DNA from: Pseudonectria foliicola
Lineage: Eukaryota; Ascomycota; Sordariomycetes; Hypocreales; Nectriaceae
Length of the DNA stretch: 64,000 nucleotides
Direction: 5' to 3'
Assembly: GCA_003693505.1 (NCBI GenBank)
Contig: QUZD01000121.1
Location: forward strand, 1-64,000
Shown here: in pieces, positions 33,003 to 46,710 of the stretch
How the letters are laid out: the number at the start of each line of letters is the position of its first letter
How positions within the stretch are numbered: the first letter of the stretch is position 1
The notes under the pieces: generated by a model
The model's input: only the letters and a program-made list of their open reading frames with translations
Database searches by the model: none
Told to the model about the DNA's origin: nothing
Program-made: the position numbers and the translations under genes

Positions 33003-36000
33003 TCTCATCTGAGGCTTAGGCCTCCCTACATACCCTGTCGTGATACCCCTGGTCTGAGACATGTGCGCATCCATACAGTTATCGACGTTGTTTGATCATG
33101 CCTACCTTGCACCTTCGGGCGACATAGCAGATCCTTGGCGTTCTTTTGATTTGAGAATTCAGCAAGCCATTAAGATCTGTATTTGTCTAGAGTTCTGTGT
33201 CGATGTCGCCGACACGCCAGTCCGTGAGGCTTTTCGAGGGTTTCCGCAACATCGACACCCGTCTACAGAATGGTAAGCGCGCTGTTGACCAGAGCAATCG
33301 CACACCATCTCTCATGACTACTCAGTGTCTTTCCACTACCAAGATAGCATAGCATGCATACACAAGTTGGATACCGGGGCACTGGCTGAAGCAGCGCTTC
33401 CAGACGGATGGTCACTCCATAGATACGGCGGCAAGTTGATCCCGCCGCACCATTTTTTTACCATATCCACAATATATACAACTCCCCCATCTGGCATTCG
33501 ACACAACTCTCTTGATTAGCGAATCGATACGTCTCGCATCTCAACTCGATAACGGCTTCATGCAAGTCTCATTGGCTGACTGGAATGCTCAGACGGGCCA
33601 AGACAATACTCCATCAAGAAAGCTTAGCACGTTGGTTAACCGTTAGAAAGAGATGAGCCTTAGCCGGCCACGTGGTTAGACTCTAGTGACAACCTTGGGC
33701 CCCATCATCGTGAAGCTCCACTGTCTCGGGGTCTCGCAACTAAGCTGTAAGTTACCCGGCAGCCGGGTTCAACATTCCAGTCGGGAAAAAACCTTTCGGA
33801 AGACCCATGGTCCCGGTTTCAACGTTCACTAGCCAGCATTTCAGAGCAGAATAGCAATACATGTGTATCCACATGCTTAACATGATAGAAAAGCTCTGGG
33901 AGCCTAACAGACCTTGGGAGATTTGAGATTGAGGGCCGCAAAGTAAAATAAAACGTCAGCGGGAGCCAAGCACGCAGCGCGCTTCGTAACCATCACCAGA
34001 TAGCGTCAGCGGTGGCGGCGCGTCCCCAGTGCGATGTAGGGGTGGCACACTGAAGGAAATGGACGAGGATCCCTCAACTGGTCAAGATGACCATGGCCAG
34101 CAGCTCGACACAAGAACAGAGCGTGATATGAGAAGTTCAACGTCACCCACTTGGATGCTGTGTACCTTGCGATCTGAATGCAGTGTGACTCCATCAAACT
34201 TCATTGTGTGGTCGGGCATAAGATTATGAGCGTCGCGTTACGCGTTGGGCTTGAAATCGAGAGTAACAGGAGGTCGGTGGGAACTGATCGGGGGCTCAGG
34301 CGCAGACAGGCAGGCGATCGCCGTCTCGCAGGAAGCTTGTGAGCTCTTTGAAACGCTTGCAGTCGAATGTCGCCAGCGAAACAGGCATAGTAGAAAAATA
34401 GGAAGCCCGCCAGTTTGCTGTAATCCGACCTGTGCACTGTGTCATCGCCAAGGGTGCCAATATACGGATACTCTGCCAAGATTGGTGTGATGCAGGCATA
34501 GAGTATCTGCTGTATTTGCCCTGTCAACTCTATCCACTCGCTGTGCTGTGCCTTGCATGCCATGTCCTTGCAGGAGGACATCGGCCCATCACGCCCAACG
34601 GTACTGTACACCTCTGTGCCTGTGCATGTAAACCCGAATGGACCTGGCACTTCGGCGGCTTCGGATGTCGTTGTTTCGCTGATCGGCAGCCCAAACAAGA
34701 TCAAGGGGTCTTTCCAGCCGTGGCCGACAAGGCGGCATGGGTTGGGCTGCCGCCCACGGGGCATACAGTACTACTGTATTCATTCTTAAGGCGATCCGGT
34801 TGCGCTACGGACTTGTCAGCAAGCCGACAAGGGAGCAGGGACCCCAAGATCAAGGGTATCAATCAAGGTACCCAGGGCAACGTTGTACTCCGTAGCCGAC
34901 CCCAGAAATCGACCGGGAGAGACGAGATGAAAGGGCCAGGCGGTGCCGGATTGCCCGAGGGAAGAGACCCTCCCTGCCTCCGGGACGCTTAGAGGTCTGC
35001 GGAGGATACGAGTCCCCATTGACAAGGCGCAATGCCCAGAGGAATCACGCCGCGCGCTGCGCAAGAGCCGTCAGGGGCCCAGATTGGGCAGCCCGACAAC
35101 AACACTCTGGGAACGGAAGAGGGGAAGACGGATTGGGAGGGAAATTCGGCTCCGCCAGCAATCGCCGGTGGCTGAGCCCCAAAAACAATAGTGACGGGAA
35201 ATAGTTATGAATTAGTAGGAGCTGCCTAAAATGAAGTGGTCCACGCGGCGACAACAATATCTGATAGATGAAGGTCGTGGGAGTGAACTTGGACTTGGGT
35301 GGTTGGGAGCAATTCCGCTCCATGTCGTGATGCGAGAACCATCAAAATACTGCAATATGTGCATCCACTCCGATCGTATTGTCCCACTCATCCGGGTGCT
35401 TACTCTGTTCGAATGCGCTCTGAGAGAATAACCAAGTCGCCACCGCGGGTCTCAGCGCCGGTGAAGCGAGGCGGCGTTGGTTTCCTTTTCTTTGCTCCTG
35501 TCTGCTTGTTTCGTCCGTGCTGGATGGGGGCGATTCGTTGTCGGTAATTGGACGAGCACGGATCCCCAGTGGTGATTGCATACTCAATCACATCGGCCCC
35601 AGAAAAAGCCAGTGGCTAGCAAGTTAGACTGTCGTCTTTTTTCCTTTGTCCAGCAGCCCAGGCATCCAGCAAGTCAGGCTGCCAGGGCAAAGTCCGAGCC
35701 GAGAGTACTCCATCATTGCATACGACGCCGAGAGTTGTGAGCGGAGAGGGTGGCAAATTGGTACTGTATGGTAGCGCCCGCTGATACCCTAAACATCTCT
35801 GTGGTGCTGGCATGACAACACAAAGGGATCGATCGCTGCACAGTCCGCGACAGAGTCGGACGGCAGTTGAAGGGGCCAGCACAAGAACCGTGCGCTGCTG
35901 AGGAAAACGGACGAATCGACAGGTCGGGTCGGGTGCGTTGTCCATATCGAGCGGCAGCCATGGTTGTTAGTACAGTACGTAGAGAGCAATCTGTAGACTG

Positions 36001-38114
36001 CGGGGATGCTCTGCTCTTTCGTCTGCCTCGTATGCGCTCATTTTGGTCGGCCCGCGCAATAATTCCTCCGGGCTGCGTGCCCACCTCTCGAATAATGCGA
36101 TTGCCATTGCTGCTCTCGTGATGCTCTTGTGATTACAGCCGTGAGATGGTCAACTCGTCCCCCTCCCGCTCCCCAAAAAGACGGCCAGGTGACTACTCGC
36201 TGGCATACACTTTGATCTGAGTGCAGTTCCCACACAGCGTGTACATGAAGACGGATCCCTGGACAGCGATTTGTACTATACAATGCATCACCGTAGCATA
36301 GCACCTGGAGATCTGCGTGCGTGATTACTTCGTATATGTGCGTGTACCTGCATTAATGCATGGAGACAGTGTGGATCTCTGGGTCAATTAGCGCACGCGA
36401 CAGCATGGTTGGCTGTCGTCGTGGCCAGCGCACAGTGCGTGGGAACATGGTGCATTCAACCGTCAAGCGGTATCGTACCATTCATTTCCCTACTGCCAGA
36501 TTTGGCAAGCCTCCAGCAAAGATGCAAGTTATGGGGGAGCTGACAGTCATCCGTGCACACTATTGACTCTGGGGGAGACGAGGGGAGAGGCGAAGCACAT
36601 GACTGCATCCATGCGCAAGCAACCCTTCAAGTGTCTCTACAGCTATGTGGTAGCCATCCCAATCACCATGTAAGCTAGTGTATGTGTATGGATCCAGCGC
36701 TGTATTGTACCTTACATGACGTGAATCATGAAAAGGGACGCATGGGAAGCCCTTTGTCTCACCAGTCCAAGCCGCCCATGTCTCGGCTTCCAGATGGCTT
36801 CCTAGGGGCGCCACTCCGCCAAGTTCTCCGTCAACCACCATCGTTCATCAGGTGGGGCGAGGGGGACGACGGACAGCTACTATGCAGAGAGGGGAGGAAA
36901 AGACGAAGAAACAATAGATCTGATGGTCGCAGGGGTAGAGAGGTGCGACTGCCTGAAGCCCTCGGGTGGCCCAATGAGATAAACACCAACGACGTCAAAA
37001 GGTCCGCTTTCTGCGAGGAACTGACTTAGCGAGCGTCGATCGCGACTCGATGTTTTGGGCGCATCGGCACGAAGAGATGCCCCAAGATGCAATGGAGCAC
37101 GGCTACCTGATCGATTTCCGCGAGTTTCAGTGATTTTCTCATCCGGCCTCCCCCCCATGATTCCCGTACGTCTCCCTCCGTCAGTCTCATCGACGATCAT
37201 TGCACGTATCGCGACTACGCGACTACTGCACGATGTACGCAACAAACCCCACTTGACAACATCTTCAAAACCACCGTCCGTACTGCTGGCCGTACCGATA
37301 CGTTGGCCAAGCTGCCAAGGCACGTTTGGCCGTTTGAAGCGATACCGATTGAATCGGGCAAGATTTGCTTCGTCACCGTTCGAAGTTGGTCTGTGCCGCT
37401 CCCATTCCGTTCCGAGGGGCAGGGTTGATATTGTACACATGTAGTAATGAGATCTAGTTGAACAGCCGCATCATCCGACCTGGCGACCTGTTTCGTGTTG
37501 CTGCCTCGGTTTAGCGAGCTCTTTCATCATGGACAGTTCGGATTTGGCCGAGCGTCTGGTCGTTAGGTGCGCAGTGCAGTTTTGTCATCAGCCTTCGACA
37601 ACAATAGAAACATCTAGCGTTGTAATATCGTCATCCATCTCGGCCTGCAGCGCAGGGCGATATTCCTGTAGGCGTGACCCCGTTGAGATTCGGAGATGGA
37701 ATATTCCCTTTAGAACACAACCTGACATGTCTCTCAAACCAGCGCGCAACGGATAACCCGGCTTGTCTCTTCTCGCCCTTTTTGCGGTATTCCTTCTGCA
37801 AGCCTGTCCAAGCGCGCAGAAACAAGCAACGAGAGGGTTACAACGACGAACATGTAGGGTACTTAATCAGCCGCCAATGTGTAGGTACGCAGCCGTGCGC
37901 GGCACAGCCATGATGACATTGGAGCAGTGGCGCCCGTGGCTGGTTGTGTTCTACGAATAGCGATTGTGTGCACACGGAGCGGATGCAGGCACAAAGGATT
38001 CATCGATGTGCTGGACATCCCAATGCAGCAAGTCTGGTGCCAGAGTGGGCGCATCAACACGAGTTGCTAACATGGTGAATTGGCCGCCATGCCATGGCAG
38101 TGTCGTATCCATGG

Positions 38115-38149
<35 letters not shown>

Positions 38150-39577
38150 CATGTAATTCCTGGCAAGGGAGGGGAGAGGGCGGATGAATGGATGAAGGGC
38201 AGCAGAGACTTCACTATGATGATCGGTGACGAGACTGTGATATTACGACCCTACGTTGATCTCTCCAGCAGTTTCTTACCCTGCCGCCTTGCTCGCTTGA
38301 TTAGCTCAGTTGTTGTCCCAAGATAAGTCGTATCCTATCCTGTGGGAGTCTTACTGTACGCTCATCTGTCACCTCGCCTCTCCCCATATCCTTCCGAGGT
38401 TCCTTGTCTGGATAAGATTAATATCGGAGAAGGGGCTAAAAATAAACAAGGTCATCGCATCTGAGCTCTCATCCCTATCGTATTCATCTACCGAGGCAGG
38501 CTGGAAGGGGAGGATGGGGGAAAGGCAAGGGAAGCTGTCAAAACAGCAGTCCAAGCGTCCCTTGCTTTGTTCTGTATAGCTGCGTTGCGGTTGAATAGAG
38601 AATCTAATGCCACACAAAAAGGACAATAACATTGTTGCACAGGCAGGGCACGCAACTAGGTAATCAGGATGCAGGCATACACACACACAGAGGCTGCATA
38701 ACGTCTCCCGATAGTTCAGTATGTACAGATTAATTACTAGGTGCATTCATCCTTCATCCTCATCGCTCACCATCCATCGCCCAACGCTGAGCCCAGCTGG
38801 TTGTCACTTTGTCAGGCCAGGTGATCCAGCGCTTGCCTGATCGGGGAAAAGCGCTAGGCGTTAGTCAGGGGTTGCATCAGGGGCTGACCATGGAAGGGTG
38901 GAAGGCACGACCCCTGTCAGGTACATACTCAGATACTGTGCCCTCCGCTCGGGGCGGGTCCAGCTTGCCAAGTCCCACCAGGGCAGCTCCGCTTCTAGAC
39001 TCCACACCCATGCGCAAGGTGTCCACCGCCCCATCTCCCGCGAGCGCCAATCAGGGCTGGCTGTGTGATTTGCACCTCTCATCAACACCAACAATACGAG
39101 CGAAGCCTCCAGCCGGCCATTGGGAAGGTCAACGCAGAGGCCCTCGAGCTAGCCCTTCATGGCACTCACGGGCGGGGCCCTGGGCCCAATAGAACCCAGA
39201 AGCAAGCCCCGGCTGTCGTCCCCTGGCAAGCCTGGCTAGCCTGGGCTCAGTTTGCCAGGATGGTCCACCGATATCTCCACCAGGCTGGCCATCCATCGAC
39301 GTTGACATGAATAGCAGCAATACGGATACTGGCACCGAATACTGTGCAGGCCAGGCGGCGGCGGCAGACAGCTCGTGGGCCAGCCGCATCGACGCACCTG
39401 AGCCCGTCCGATTCAGCGAGCATATAATCCCGTCCCCGCCGGCATCGTCTGCTTCCTGCTTCTTTTCCTCTTCTTCCTCATCCCTTCTTTACCTTCGCTC
39501 TTTACTTGCCCTTTTCAAGGCACCCTTCACTTTAAGAGATTTTTCTCTTTAGTCCATTCGTTCATAACACCACCACA
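33003..39577. other. Long gene-poor region
   Basis: About 6.6 kb in which I can support no gene. Open frames (for example 34201-34764 minus, 36880-37440 minus) are uninterrupted but have biased, shadow-like composition and no motifs. A CA microsatellite lies at 38117-38146. The last 150 bp form the adhesin promoter/leader: TATA-like catataatc at 39420-39428, then a C/T-rich tract. Confidence 0.45.
38117..38146. repeat. (CA)n microsatellite
   Basis: About 15 uninterrupted CA dinucleotides followed by aaacc. Confidence 0.95.
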
Positions 39578-41946
39578 ATGAAGGGACTCTTCGTTGCTGG
39601 AGCCCTGGCCGTTGGCCTGGCCCAGGCTACCACCTTCCCTGACTGCCACGCCAACAACTGCTACAGAGCCCTCAAGCACGACGCTGCTTTCTGCGCCGAC
39701 TGGCTCTCCGAGGTCAAGGAGGATTGCGCCGATGTCCCCGAGAAGTTCTCCAACTGCGAGGACGATGTCTTTGCCATCAGCTCTGCTTGCTCTTGCATCC
39801 ACTACACGGCCACTCACACCGTCTCCGTCCCTGTTGAGACCCTGCCCGCCGTCACCACCTCCGACTGCGAGGATGAGGAGCCCACCCCTGAGCCCACCAC
39901 CGACTGCGACGAGGAGCCCACTGAGCCCGTCTCCCAGACCAAGCCAGTCGAGACTCAGCCTACCGAGACCAAGCCCGCCGAGACTGAGCCTGCTACCGAG
40001 ACCAAGCCAGTCGAGACTCAGCCTACCCAGACCAAGCCCGCCGAGACTGAGCCTGCTACTGTAACCAAGCCTACCGAGACAGAGCCCGCTACTACTGAGG
40101 ACTGCGATGATGAGGAGTCTACTGTGCCCGCCACCGAGTCCGAGACTAAGCCTGCCACTCAGACCGAGTCCAAGCCTGCTACTGAGACTAAGCCTGCTAC
40201 CGAGACCGAGTCCAAGCCCGCTACCGAGTCCGAGACCAAGCCTGCCACTCAGACCGAGTCCAAGCCTGCTACCGAGACTGAGNNNNNNNNNNNNNNNNNN
40301 NNNNNNNNNNNNNNNNNNNNNNNNNNNNNNNNNNNNNNNNNNNNNNNNNNNNNNNNNNNNNNNNNNNNNNNNNNNNNNNNNNNNNNNNNNNNNNNNNNNN
40401 NNNNNNNNNNNNNNNNNNNNNNNNNNNNNNNNNNNNNNNNNNNNNNNNNNNNNNNNNNNNNNNNNNNNNNNNNNNNNNNNNNNNNNNNNNNNNNNNNNNN
40501 NNNNNNNNNNNNNNNNNNNNNNNNNNNNNNNNNNNNNNNNNNNNNNNNNNNNNNNNNNNNNNNNNNNNNNNNNNNNNNNNNNNNNNNNNNNNNNNNNNNN
40601 NNNNNNNNNNNNNNNNNNNNNNNNNNNNNNNNNNNNNNNNNNNNNNNNNNNNNNNNNNNNNNNNNNNNNNNNNNNNNNNNNNNNNNNNNNNNNNNNNNNN
40701 NNNNNNNNNNNNNNNNNNNNNNNNNNNNNNNNNNNNNNNNNNNNNNNNNNNNNNNNNNNNNNNNNNNNNNNNNNNNNNNNNNNNNNNNNNNNNNNNNNNN
40801 NNNNNNNNNNNNNNNNNNNNNNNNNNNNNNNNNNNNNNNNNNNNNNNNNNNNNNNNNNNNNNNNNNNNNNNNNNNNNNNNNNNNNNNACTGAGTCCAAGC
40901 CTGCTACTCAGACCAAGCCTGCCACCGAGAAGCTTACTACTTCTACTGTCTTCACCACCAACGTCCGCACTGTTACCTCTTGCGCTCCCGATGTCACCAA
41001 CTGCCCCAACACTCCTCATGTCACTACCGAGACCGTCGCTGTCTCTACCACCATTTGCCCCGTGACTGAGACTGAGGAGCACCCTGTGACTGACAAGCAC
41101 CCCGTGCCCACTGGCCCTGTCTCTCACCCTCCTGAGAAGCTGACGACCTCTACCGTCTTCACCACCAAGGTCCGCACCGTCACCTCTTGCGCTCCTGATG
41201 TCACCAACTGCCCCAACACTCCTCACGTCACCACTGAGACCATTGCCCTCTCTACCACCATTTGCCCCGTGACTGAGGAGCACCCCGTCCCCACGGTCCC
41301 GGTTGTTGTCCCCCCCAAGGAGGGTGATGAGACTACCACCACCACGCGCTACACCACTCAGTACCTGACGGTCACCAAGTGCCCTCCCGGTACTCCCAAC
41401 TGCCCCGTCAGCGAGGTGATCACCACTGTTTACCCCACTGGTCCCTCTGAGATCGTCTCCCACAGCACCGTTGTCGTTCCCAGCCAGCCTGGTAAGCCCG
41501 GCCACCCCGCTCAGCCTCCCGTGGCCACTCACCCTGCTCCTCCGGCTCCCCCTGCCGGCACCAAGCCCGCTGGCCCCCCTCCTGCCGAGACTCACCCAGC
41601 TCCCCCGGCTCCCCCGGCTCCCCCCGCCGGCACCAAGCCCGCTGGTCCTCCTCCTGCTGAGACTCACCCTGCTCCCCCCGCCCCCCCTGCTGGCACCAAG
41701 CCCGCTGGTCCTCCTCCGGCCGAGACTCACCCTGCCCCTCCCGCTCCCCCGGTTGTTACCAAGCCCTCGGCCGTCGTTCCCCCCGTCGAGACCAAGCCCG
41801 CTGTTGTCCCTCCCCCTGCCGGCACCCCCCCTGCCGGCACCCCCACCTCTGGCCTCCCTCCCGTGGTCACCGGTGCCGCTAGCCGCATGTTCGGCGGCCT
41901 CAACATGGTCGCTGCCGCTGCTGGTGTTGTCGCCATCCTCCTGTAA
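39578..41946 (+). CDS. GPI-anchored Thr/Pro-rich cell-wall adhesin (MAD1-like), interrupted by an assembly gap
   Basis: Begins MKGLFVAGALAVGLAQATTFPD, a signal peptide with probable cleavage near AQA. A Cys-containing N-terminal domain follows (CHANNCYRALKHDAAFCADWL, CSCIHYTATH), then ETKPATETE/ETQPTETKP-type repeats. A 605-base run of N (40283-40887) falls inside the repeats. Afterwards a domain TSTVFTT.VRTVTSCAPDVTNCPNTPHVT occurs twice (40930-41070 and 41137-41290). A third related copy (TTQYLTVTKCPPGTPNCPV) and a Pro-rich PPAETHPAPPAPPAGTKPAG spacer come next. The C-terminal hydrophobic tail GGLNMVAAAAGVVAILL fits a GPI-anchor signal. The layout matches fungal adhesins such as Metarhizium MAD1; this assignment is by architecture. 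The frame before the gap differs from that after it, because the gap length is an estimate; the true distance must be a multiple of three. Confidence 0.85.
40283..40887. other. Assembly gap (605 N)
   Basis: Unresolved bases inside the adhesin repeat array. Flanking sequence on both sides is the same PATQTESKPATE-type repeat, so the repeat probably caused the break. Confidence 1.
41510..41830 (+). repeat. Coding Pro-rich repeats in adhesin stalk
   Basis: Tandem units of the PAETHPAPPAPPAGTKPAGPP kind, about 60 bp each, three to four copies, followed by degenerate PPAGTP units. They form the extended stalk before the anchor signal. Confidence 0.85.
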
Positions 41947-44388
41947 ATGGATACAGGTCCGTTCCTTTTGACATAATCTTTAAGCATAATTACGCTTCTT
42001 ATTGTAAATAGTATACGAGAAACTAGACAGTTACTTTGCCCTGCAAATAGCAGTATGTTGATGAGTTGAACCTATGCGATCTTTCTCCGTGCCGTGGTGC
42101 TGTTGCTGCTTGATTGATTGTGATCCTATGGAAGTTGTCTAGCCCCATTCGTCTTCCGCCCACTGCTCAATTTGTTCGTGTGATTGCACTTCTAGACTGT
42201 TCCATGTCCATATCTATGTCCATGGCATCTTGAGAGGACCCTTCTGGTCCTCTTGTTTTTCACATCTCGCATTTCAGTTTGACAGTTGCTAGCCGCAGAC
42301 GGCAACGGCGTTTCAAGCTGTCGGTTGGGCTTACCGGCAAGCCAGACTCTGATTTACATCCCTGCCACGCGAGTGTCTTATTGCTGGAGGAGCCTGTGCA
42401 CAGTCCTTACGAAGCGTGTATTTCAAGATGGGCGTTGCCGCGTCTCCCGAAACTTGGCAGCTTGGCGGCGACCCCTGACAGTGTTGGCCCTTGGGTACCT
42501 CATGGCGTTTTAGCGGCTCTTGGACCGGACGAAGCTCTGGGGCTATAGATTACGGAGTATGGCATTGGTTCTTGCGGCTGGCTGGGGCGATTGGGGTGCA
42601 AGCCGAGTTGGAAACGGTCCCGTCCACGCCACGAGGGAAGCCCTGCAGGCTTGGTGTGTTTCACCATCAAAGGCGTGGTGGCAGTGGTTCAAGTGGATAT
42701 GCGAATGTGAAAACCCCGCCGTGTACTGCGTACTGTACTGCGTACTGTGGAATAGTTCTTGCCTTTGCGAAACCCACTTGTGCTTGTTGCTGGCTTGCCG
42801 AGGCATGTAGATGAGTTTTACGAATTGTGAGAAGGATGTGAAAAGGAGACTGGTCGTCTTTCCATGTTGTAGGCTCATCCTTGTGAAGTACTATCCTGCG
42901 TTTAGTGCGGGCGTCCGCCATGGACTGGATATCTTTAAACGTACACAGCATCTATCGACTATGAGCTACACTCAGCGCGGGGCAGTTCTACATCGCATAC
43001 TTGTATACATGGGAAGCTTTGCAGTCTTGTTCCTTGGTATCTTTGCAGTACCACACTTTGAAGTATCCAGACTAGACTTTGCCGAATGCCGTAGCCCTGG
43101 TTTTACATAGGACAACGGACAATATGGGCTGCCGTTCGCAGAAGAGGAAACGGGAACTGCGGATGAATGATGGAGGGGAACGAGTTGACAAGGATGAGGT
43201 GCGTTGTGTGCGCTGCGCAGCCTGCCTTCTGGGATGCCTTGCGTGGCGCAATCATGGGAGCCCGCCCAGAGTCACGAACCATCCTGGAACCTCTGACGAC
43301 ATTGCAGCCACATACGAAAGGGCATTTGGGCCTTGGCAATGTGCGATCCAAGTCGAGACTGCTGTGACGTCTCCTCTTGTATGGAATGGCGGTGCCTGAT
43401 GCATCTGCCTCCAGAGCTTCAGAGGGCGTACGGGTTTGCACTGAAGATGCCCCGCTTCAGCGCCAGCTCAGCTTCAGAGCCATCTGGGGATTGAGAAGTA
43501 AGCGTTTAAGCTTAGTGGGTGAAAAATGATAGTTGACATGGTGCTTTCGAGGGGTTTGCATTCCATGTGCACCGATCCCTCGACAATTTTCAACCTGAAT
43601 CGACTGTAGCTGCATCTCCAGCCCATCAGGCGCCACGGATGGTGTTCCCGATGCCTGTTCAACTGCCGGTACTCCAGCCAGATCTTGCTTGCGCCTTGCA
43701 CTGCTGCAAGCCGAGCTTCCAAGACAAAGACAATGCACAATCTATGGCGTGCAGAGACGAATCGAAGCTTGCCCGCCCCGGAACTGCACGGCAATGCAAT
43801 GCCATCTACAAGACAATACTCGGTCCCGTCCCCACCTTGATTGACGTCGCTGTGGCGGCCTCCCAAGCCTGGCGAGACAAGAGCCGTCAAGCCTCGTTAT
43901 GAGGCGCAGTTCAGTTGGCCGGCTGAGCGCATCAACCCATCTCAGCCGTTTGTCCAGATTCCTTGGCTGGCATCCCCCCCCAGGCAAAGGAGCGCCGGCC
44001 AAGTCGAATCATGGGCTGCGCTTCTGGCCCCCAAAACTCCAACCAGGCCGCCGTCACCAATGAATGTCGCTGTAAGCGCCGAGTCCGTCGGTGCGGGTCG
44101 CCATCTCCTGCGACCTTGGGACCTTGGGACCAACACGCCGGCCGGTGGGCTGCAAGCAAGCAACCAAGTAAAGCTCACAACGGAGCCCTCCGCATGATGA
44201 CTCGTCCCAAATACCCTTTCCCTCAGCGGCCCGGTCCTAGCGACCCATTCCTGCGACCCATTCCATCCACTTGATCTGATATAAGGCGACGTGCCCGGAC
44301 GAGGTGTTGGTTCTTCTACTTTGCTGAAATGGGTGTCGGGCTTGGTCAAGCATTGAGCAGCCTCATTACCACCGCAGCAGCAACATCG

Positions 44389-44419
<31 letters not shown>

Positions 44420-44462
44420 CTACCGCAGCTTGGTATCTCGACAGAGCAACCAACCGGTCAGA
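41947..44462. other. Intergenic region
   Basis: About 2.5 kb with no supported gene. Its last part is the ankyrin-gene promoter and leader: TATAAG at about 44279 and a CAA repeat at 44390-44420. Confidence 0.45.
44390..44420 (+). repeat. (CAA)n repeat in the 5' leader of the ankyrin gene
   Basis: About ten CAA triplets, ending 42 bp upstream of the ATG at 44463. Unstructured CAA-rich leaders favour scanning in eukaryotic mRNAs, so it may aid translation. Confidence 0.85.
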
Positions 44463-46710
44463 ATGTTTGGCGCTCCTGCTCCTTCTCCGTCACCAGGGTC
44501 CCTAAACATCCCCGTCTCCTCTGCTTCCCCGAGCGGCTCAAACACCACCAACCCGGGCCGCCCCCCGCTGTGGAACTCGTCCTCGCAGCGCAAGGTCTCG
44601 CGCCTCTACCTCTATACGACCCTGCCGCTGCAGAAGATCATTCAAGTCGTCCATGTCAGGTCCCCAGAGACGGCTCCCGGGTATAGCAACGCAGCGCTTT
44701 CCAAGCGCCCAGTGAGAGATGGCGACGTGACTAACCACAAGTTGCGCTTGTAGTGCCGCCTCCGCCAACAAGAAGCTGAGCGCTCTCCTCGACAAGGAGC
44801 CGCGATGGCTGCGAGCACGATCTAGCACCGACATGGGCCGCCGCCTCACCCAGTTGTCTCGATCTCCCACCCGCTCTCCGTCCAGCAGTGCCTCAACCAT
44901 CCGCAGACCTCATGCTGCTTCCAACCCGTTGCCTCCAGTCGGCGCCGAATTCATCATCAAAGACGAGCCAGGCATGAGCCCGGCGGCATCTGGAGTGCCA
45001 CCATTCAATTACACCGTGAGAGACATCCATTCAACTCGTGACCCAACGTCTCCAAGATCGCACCCGCAAGGTTTTGGGCCAGGCCAGGAGGCGCCCACCA
45101 ACACTCTGAGCCAGTTCCTTCAACACTCCTCGACGTTTGTGTCAACGTCGACAGACAGTGCAGCACACTCGATACGACGCGTACTCCACGAGTTCTCAAA
45201 CGACTATGTTCAAGCCGTCAGAAAACTGGTGCGACAATATACAGCGCCCATCGACCAGGATGCCGCGAGGATGTCACCTTTCTCCGAAACAGCCCACCTC
45301 GACTCGACTTGGCTCAACGACCCTGATGCACCACCCAGCTTGCCCAACAGGCCTTTCTACTTACCAGGTGACTTCCTACTTCTCGACCTCCTGGTTCACG
45401 GGCAATCTCCTTGCTTTGAGGGTGCTGAGCAGCACGAGAGAAAGTCGTGCTTCTGCTTTCCCTTCTCCGAGATCCTTGACTCGCCCTGGGTCACGGCTCG
45501 GGGGTTGATGCCCACAGGCTACCAAGTGTCGGAGATGGGTGTGTTGGATGGCGCATGGGGCGTCAAGGATGCCTTCAATAACACCCTTCTTCACTTCTTG
45601 GCAGCGCGCAACAACTTTACGCATCTCTTCCGGGCAATCCTGTCCGACGAGTGCGCCCCCATCATCAATGAAAGGAATACTGCAAACCAGACCTTTCTGC
45701 ACTTACTTCCACCAGGGCGATGGCCCAGCTACGACGAGCTGTCGACCTTCATCAGGTGCTGCGCCCAACGCGGGGTCGACATTTATGCCTGTGATTGCTA
45801 TGGTCGCAACCTGGCCCACATGCTGTTGAGCGAAGAAGGCAACGAGGGACTCGTACACAACTTGCTTCGAGAATTTGGAGACTGGAGATTCATGAAGCGT
45901 GATGCGTTCAACGTGACGCCCTCACTGTCATCTCAGCCTACCATGAGGGTGTCTAGAGCGTACACTCGGGCCATGGATCTCGACCCTCCTAGCGGTAATA
46001 CCATCTATGCAGGATACAATCAAGCTGGCGTCTCCCACGAGGCTAGGCTGCTTGAGCTGGTTCGGCTTGCTGGAGACAAACCCGACCTACAGGATGCTAG
46101 TGGACGTAACGGGTTTCACTGTCTTGCTGCGGCCGTACTGAGCCCCGCGAGCACGCTCAAGAAGCATGGACTGGAAACTGGCGGCTCAGAGCAAAGTCGT
46201 GGGCATACGAGAGCACAAGGGTTTGACTCCTGTCCCGATCGTCTCAAGGCGCGCTTCGAACTGGCCAACGGCCTTCTTCTGGCTGGCGTCGACCTCAACC
46301 ACCGCGACAACCTTGGCAACACACCCCTGATGGCCTTTGTCGCCCAGCTACCGGAAGACGACGATAACAAATGGGGCCCTGATCTACTCAAGCTCATCAT
46401 TCTCAACGGCGCCGAGCTCAACGCGCGCAACCGGGCCGGCGAAACAGCGCTACACATTGCTGTCCGGTGCGGGCGGAAGCTTGCCGTGCGGACACTGGTC
46501 GATGCCGGAGCCAACGTGTACGTACAGGATGCGGCGGGACGCAGCGTGCTCGCCGTCGCAGACGCCAAGATATGCGGCGCCCCGAGGGATCCGCCCAAGG
46601 CGTATGCGCACTTTGAGGCGTGCCGGGCGTGGCTGAGCGGGCATGGCTATGCGGTCCAGGTGCCGACGGTGGTGCAGGAATGGGAGCTCGTCAGCGTCAG
46701 ACGACTGTGA
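44463..46710 (+). CDS. Ankyrin-repeat protein, 717 residues
   Basis: Exons 44463-44659 and 44754-46710 are joined by a 94-nt intron with gactaac branch and ttgtag acceptor; the donor is the weaker gtcccc. The N-terminus MFGAPAPSPSPGSLNIPVSS is Ser/Pro-rich and is followed by LYLYTTLPLQKIIQVVHVS and a predicted disordered stretch. Ankyrin-type helices appear at FNNTLLHFLAARNNFTHLFRAIL, ANQTFLHLLPPGRWPSYDEL, YGRNLAHMLLSEEGNEGLV, NGFHCLAAAVLSPAS and LGNTPLMAFVAQLP. The best repeat is AGETALHIAVRCGRKLAVRT. A protein-interaction scaffold is the likely role. No catalytic domain, signal peptide or membrane segment is seen. The partner is unknown. Confidence 0.9.

Noticed and set aside
34201..34764. 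187-codon minus-strand frame and the overlapping 34432-34992 plus frame
   Set aside because: Both strands are open over the same bases and neither shows motifs.
40249..41730. Minus-strand Gly/Arg/Ser-rich frame of 493 codons
   Set aside because: Shadow of the adhesin repeats, running through the N gap.
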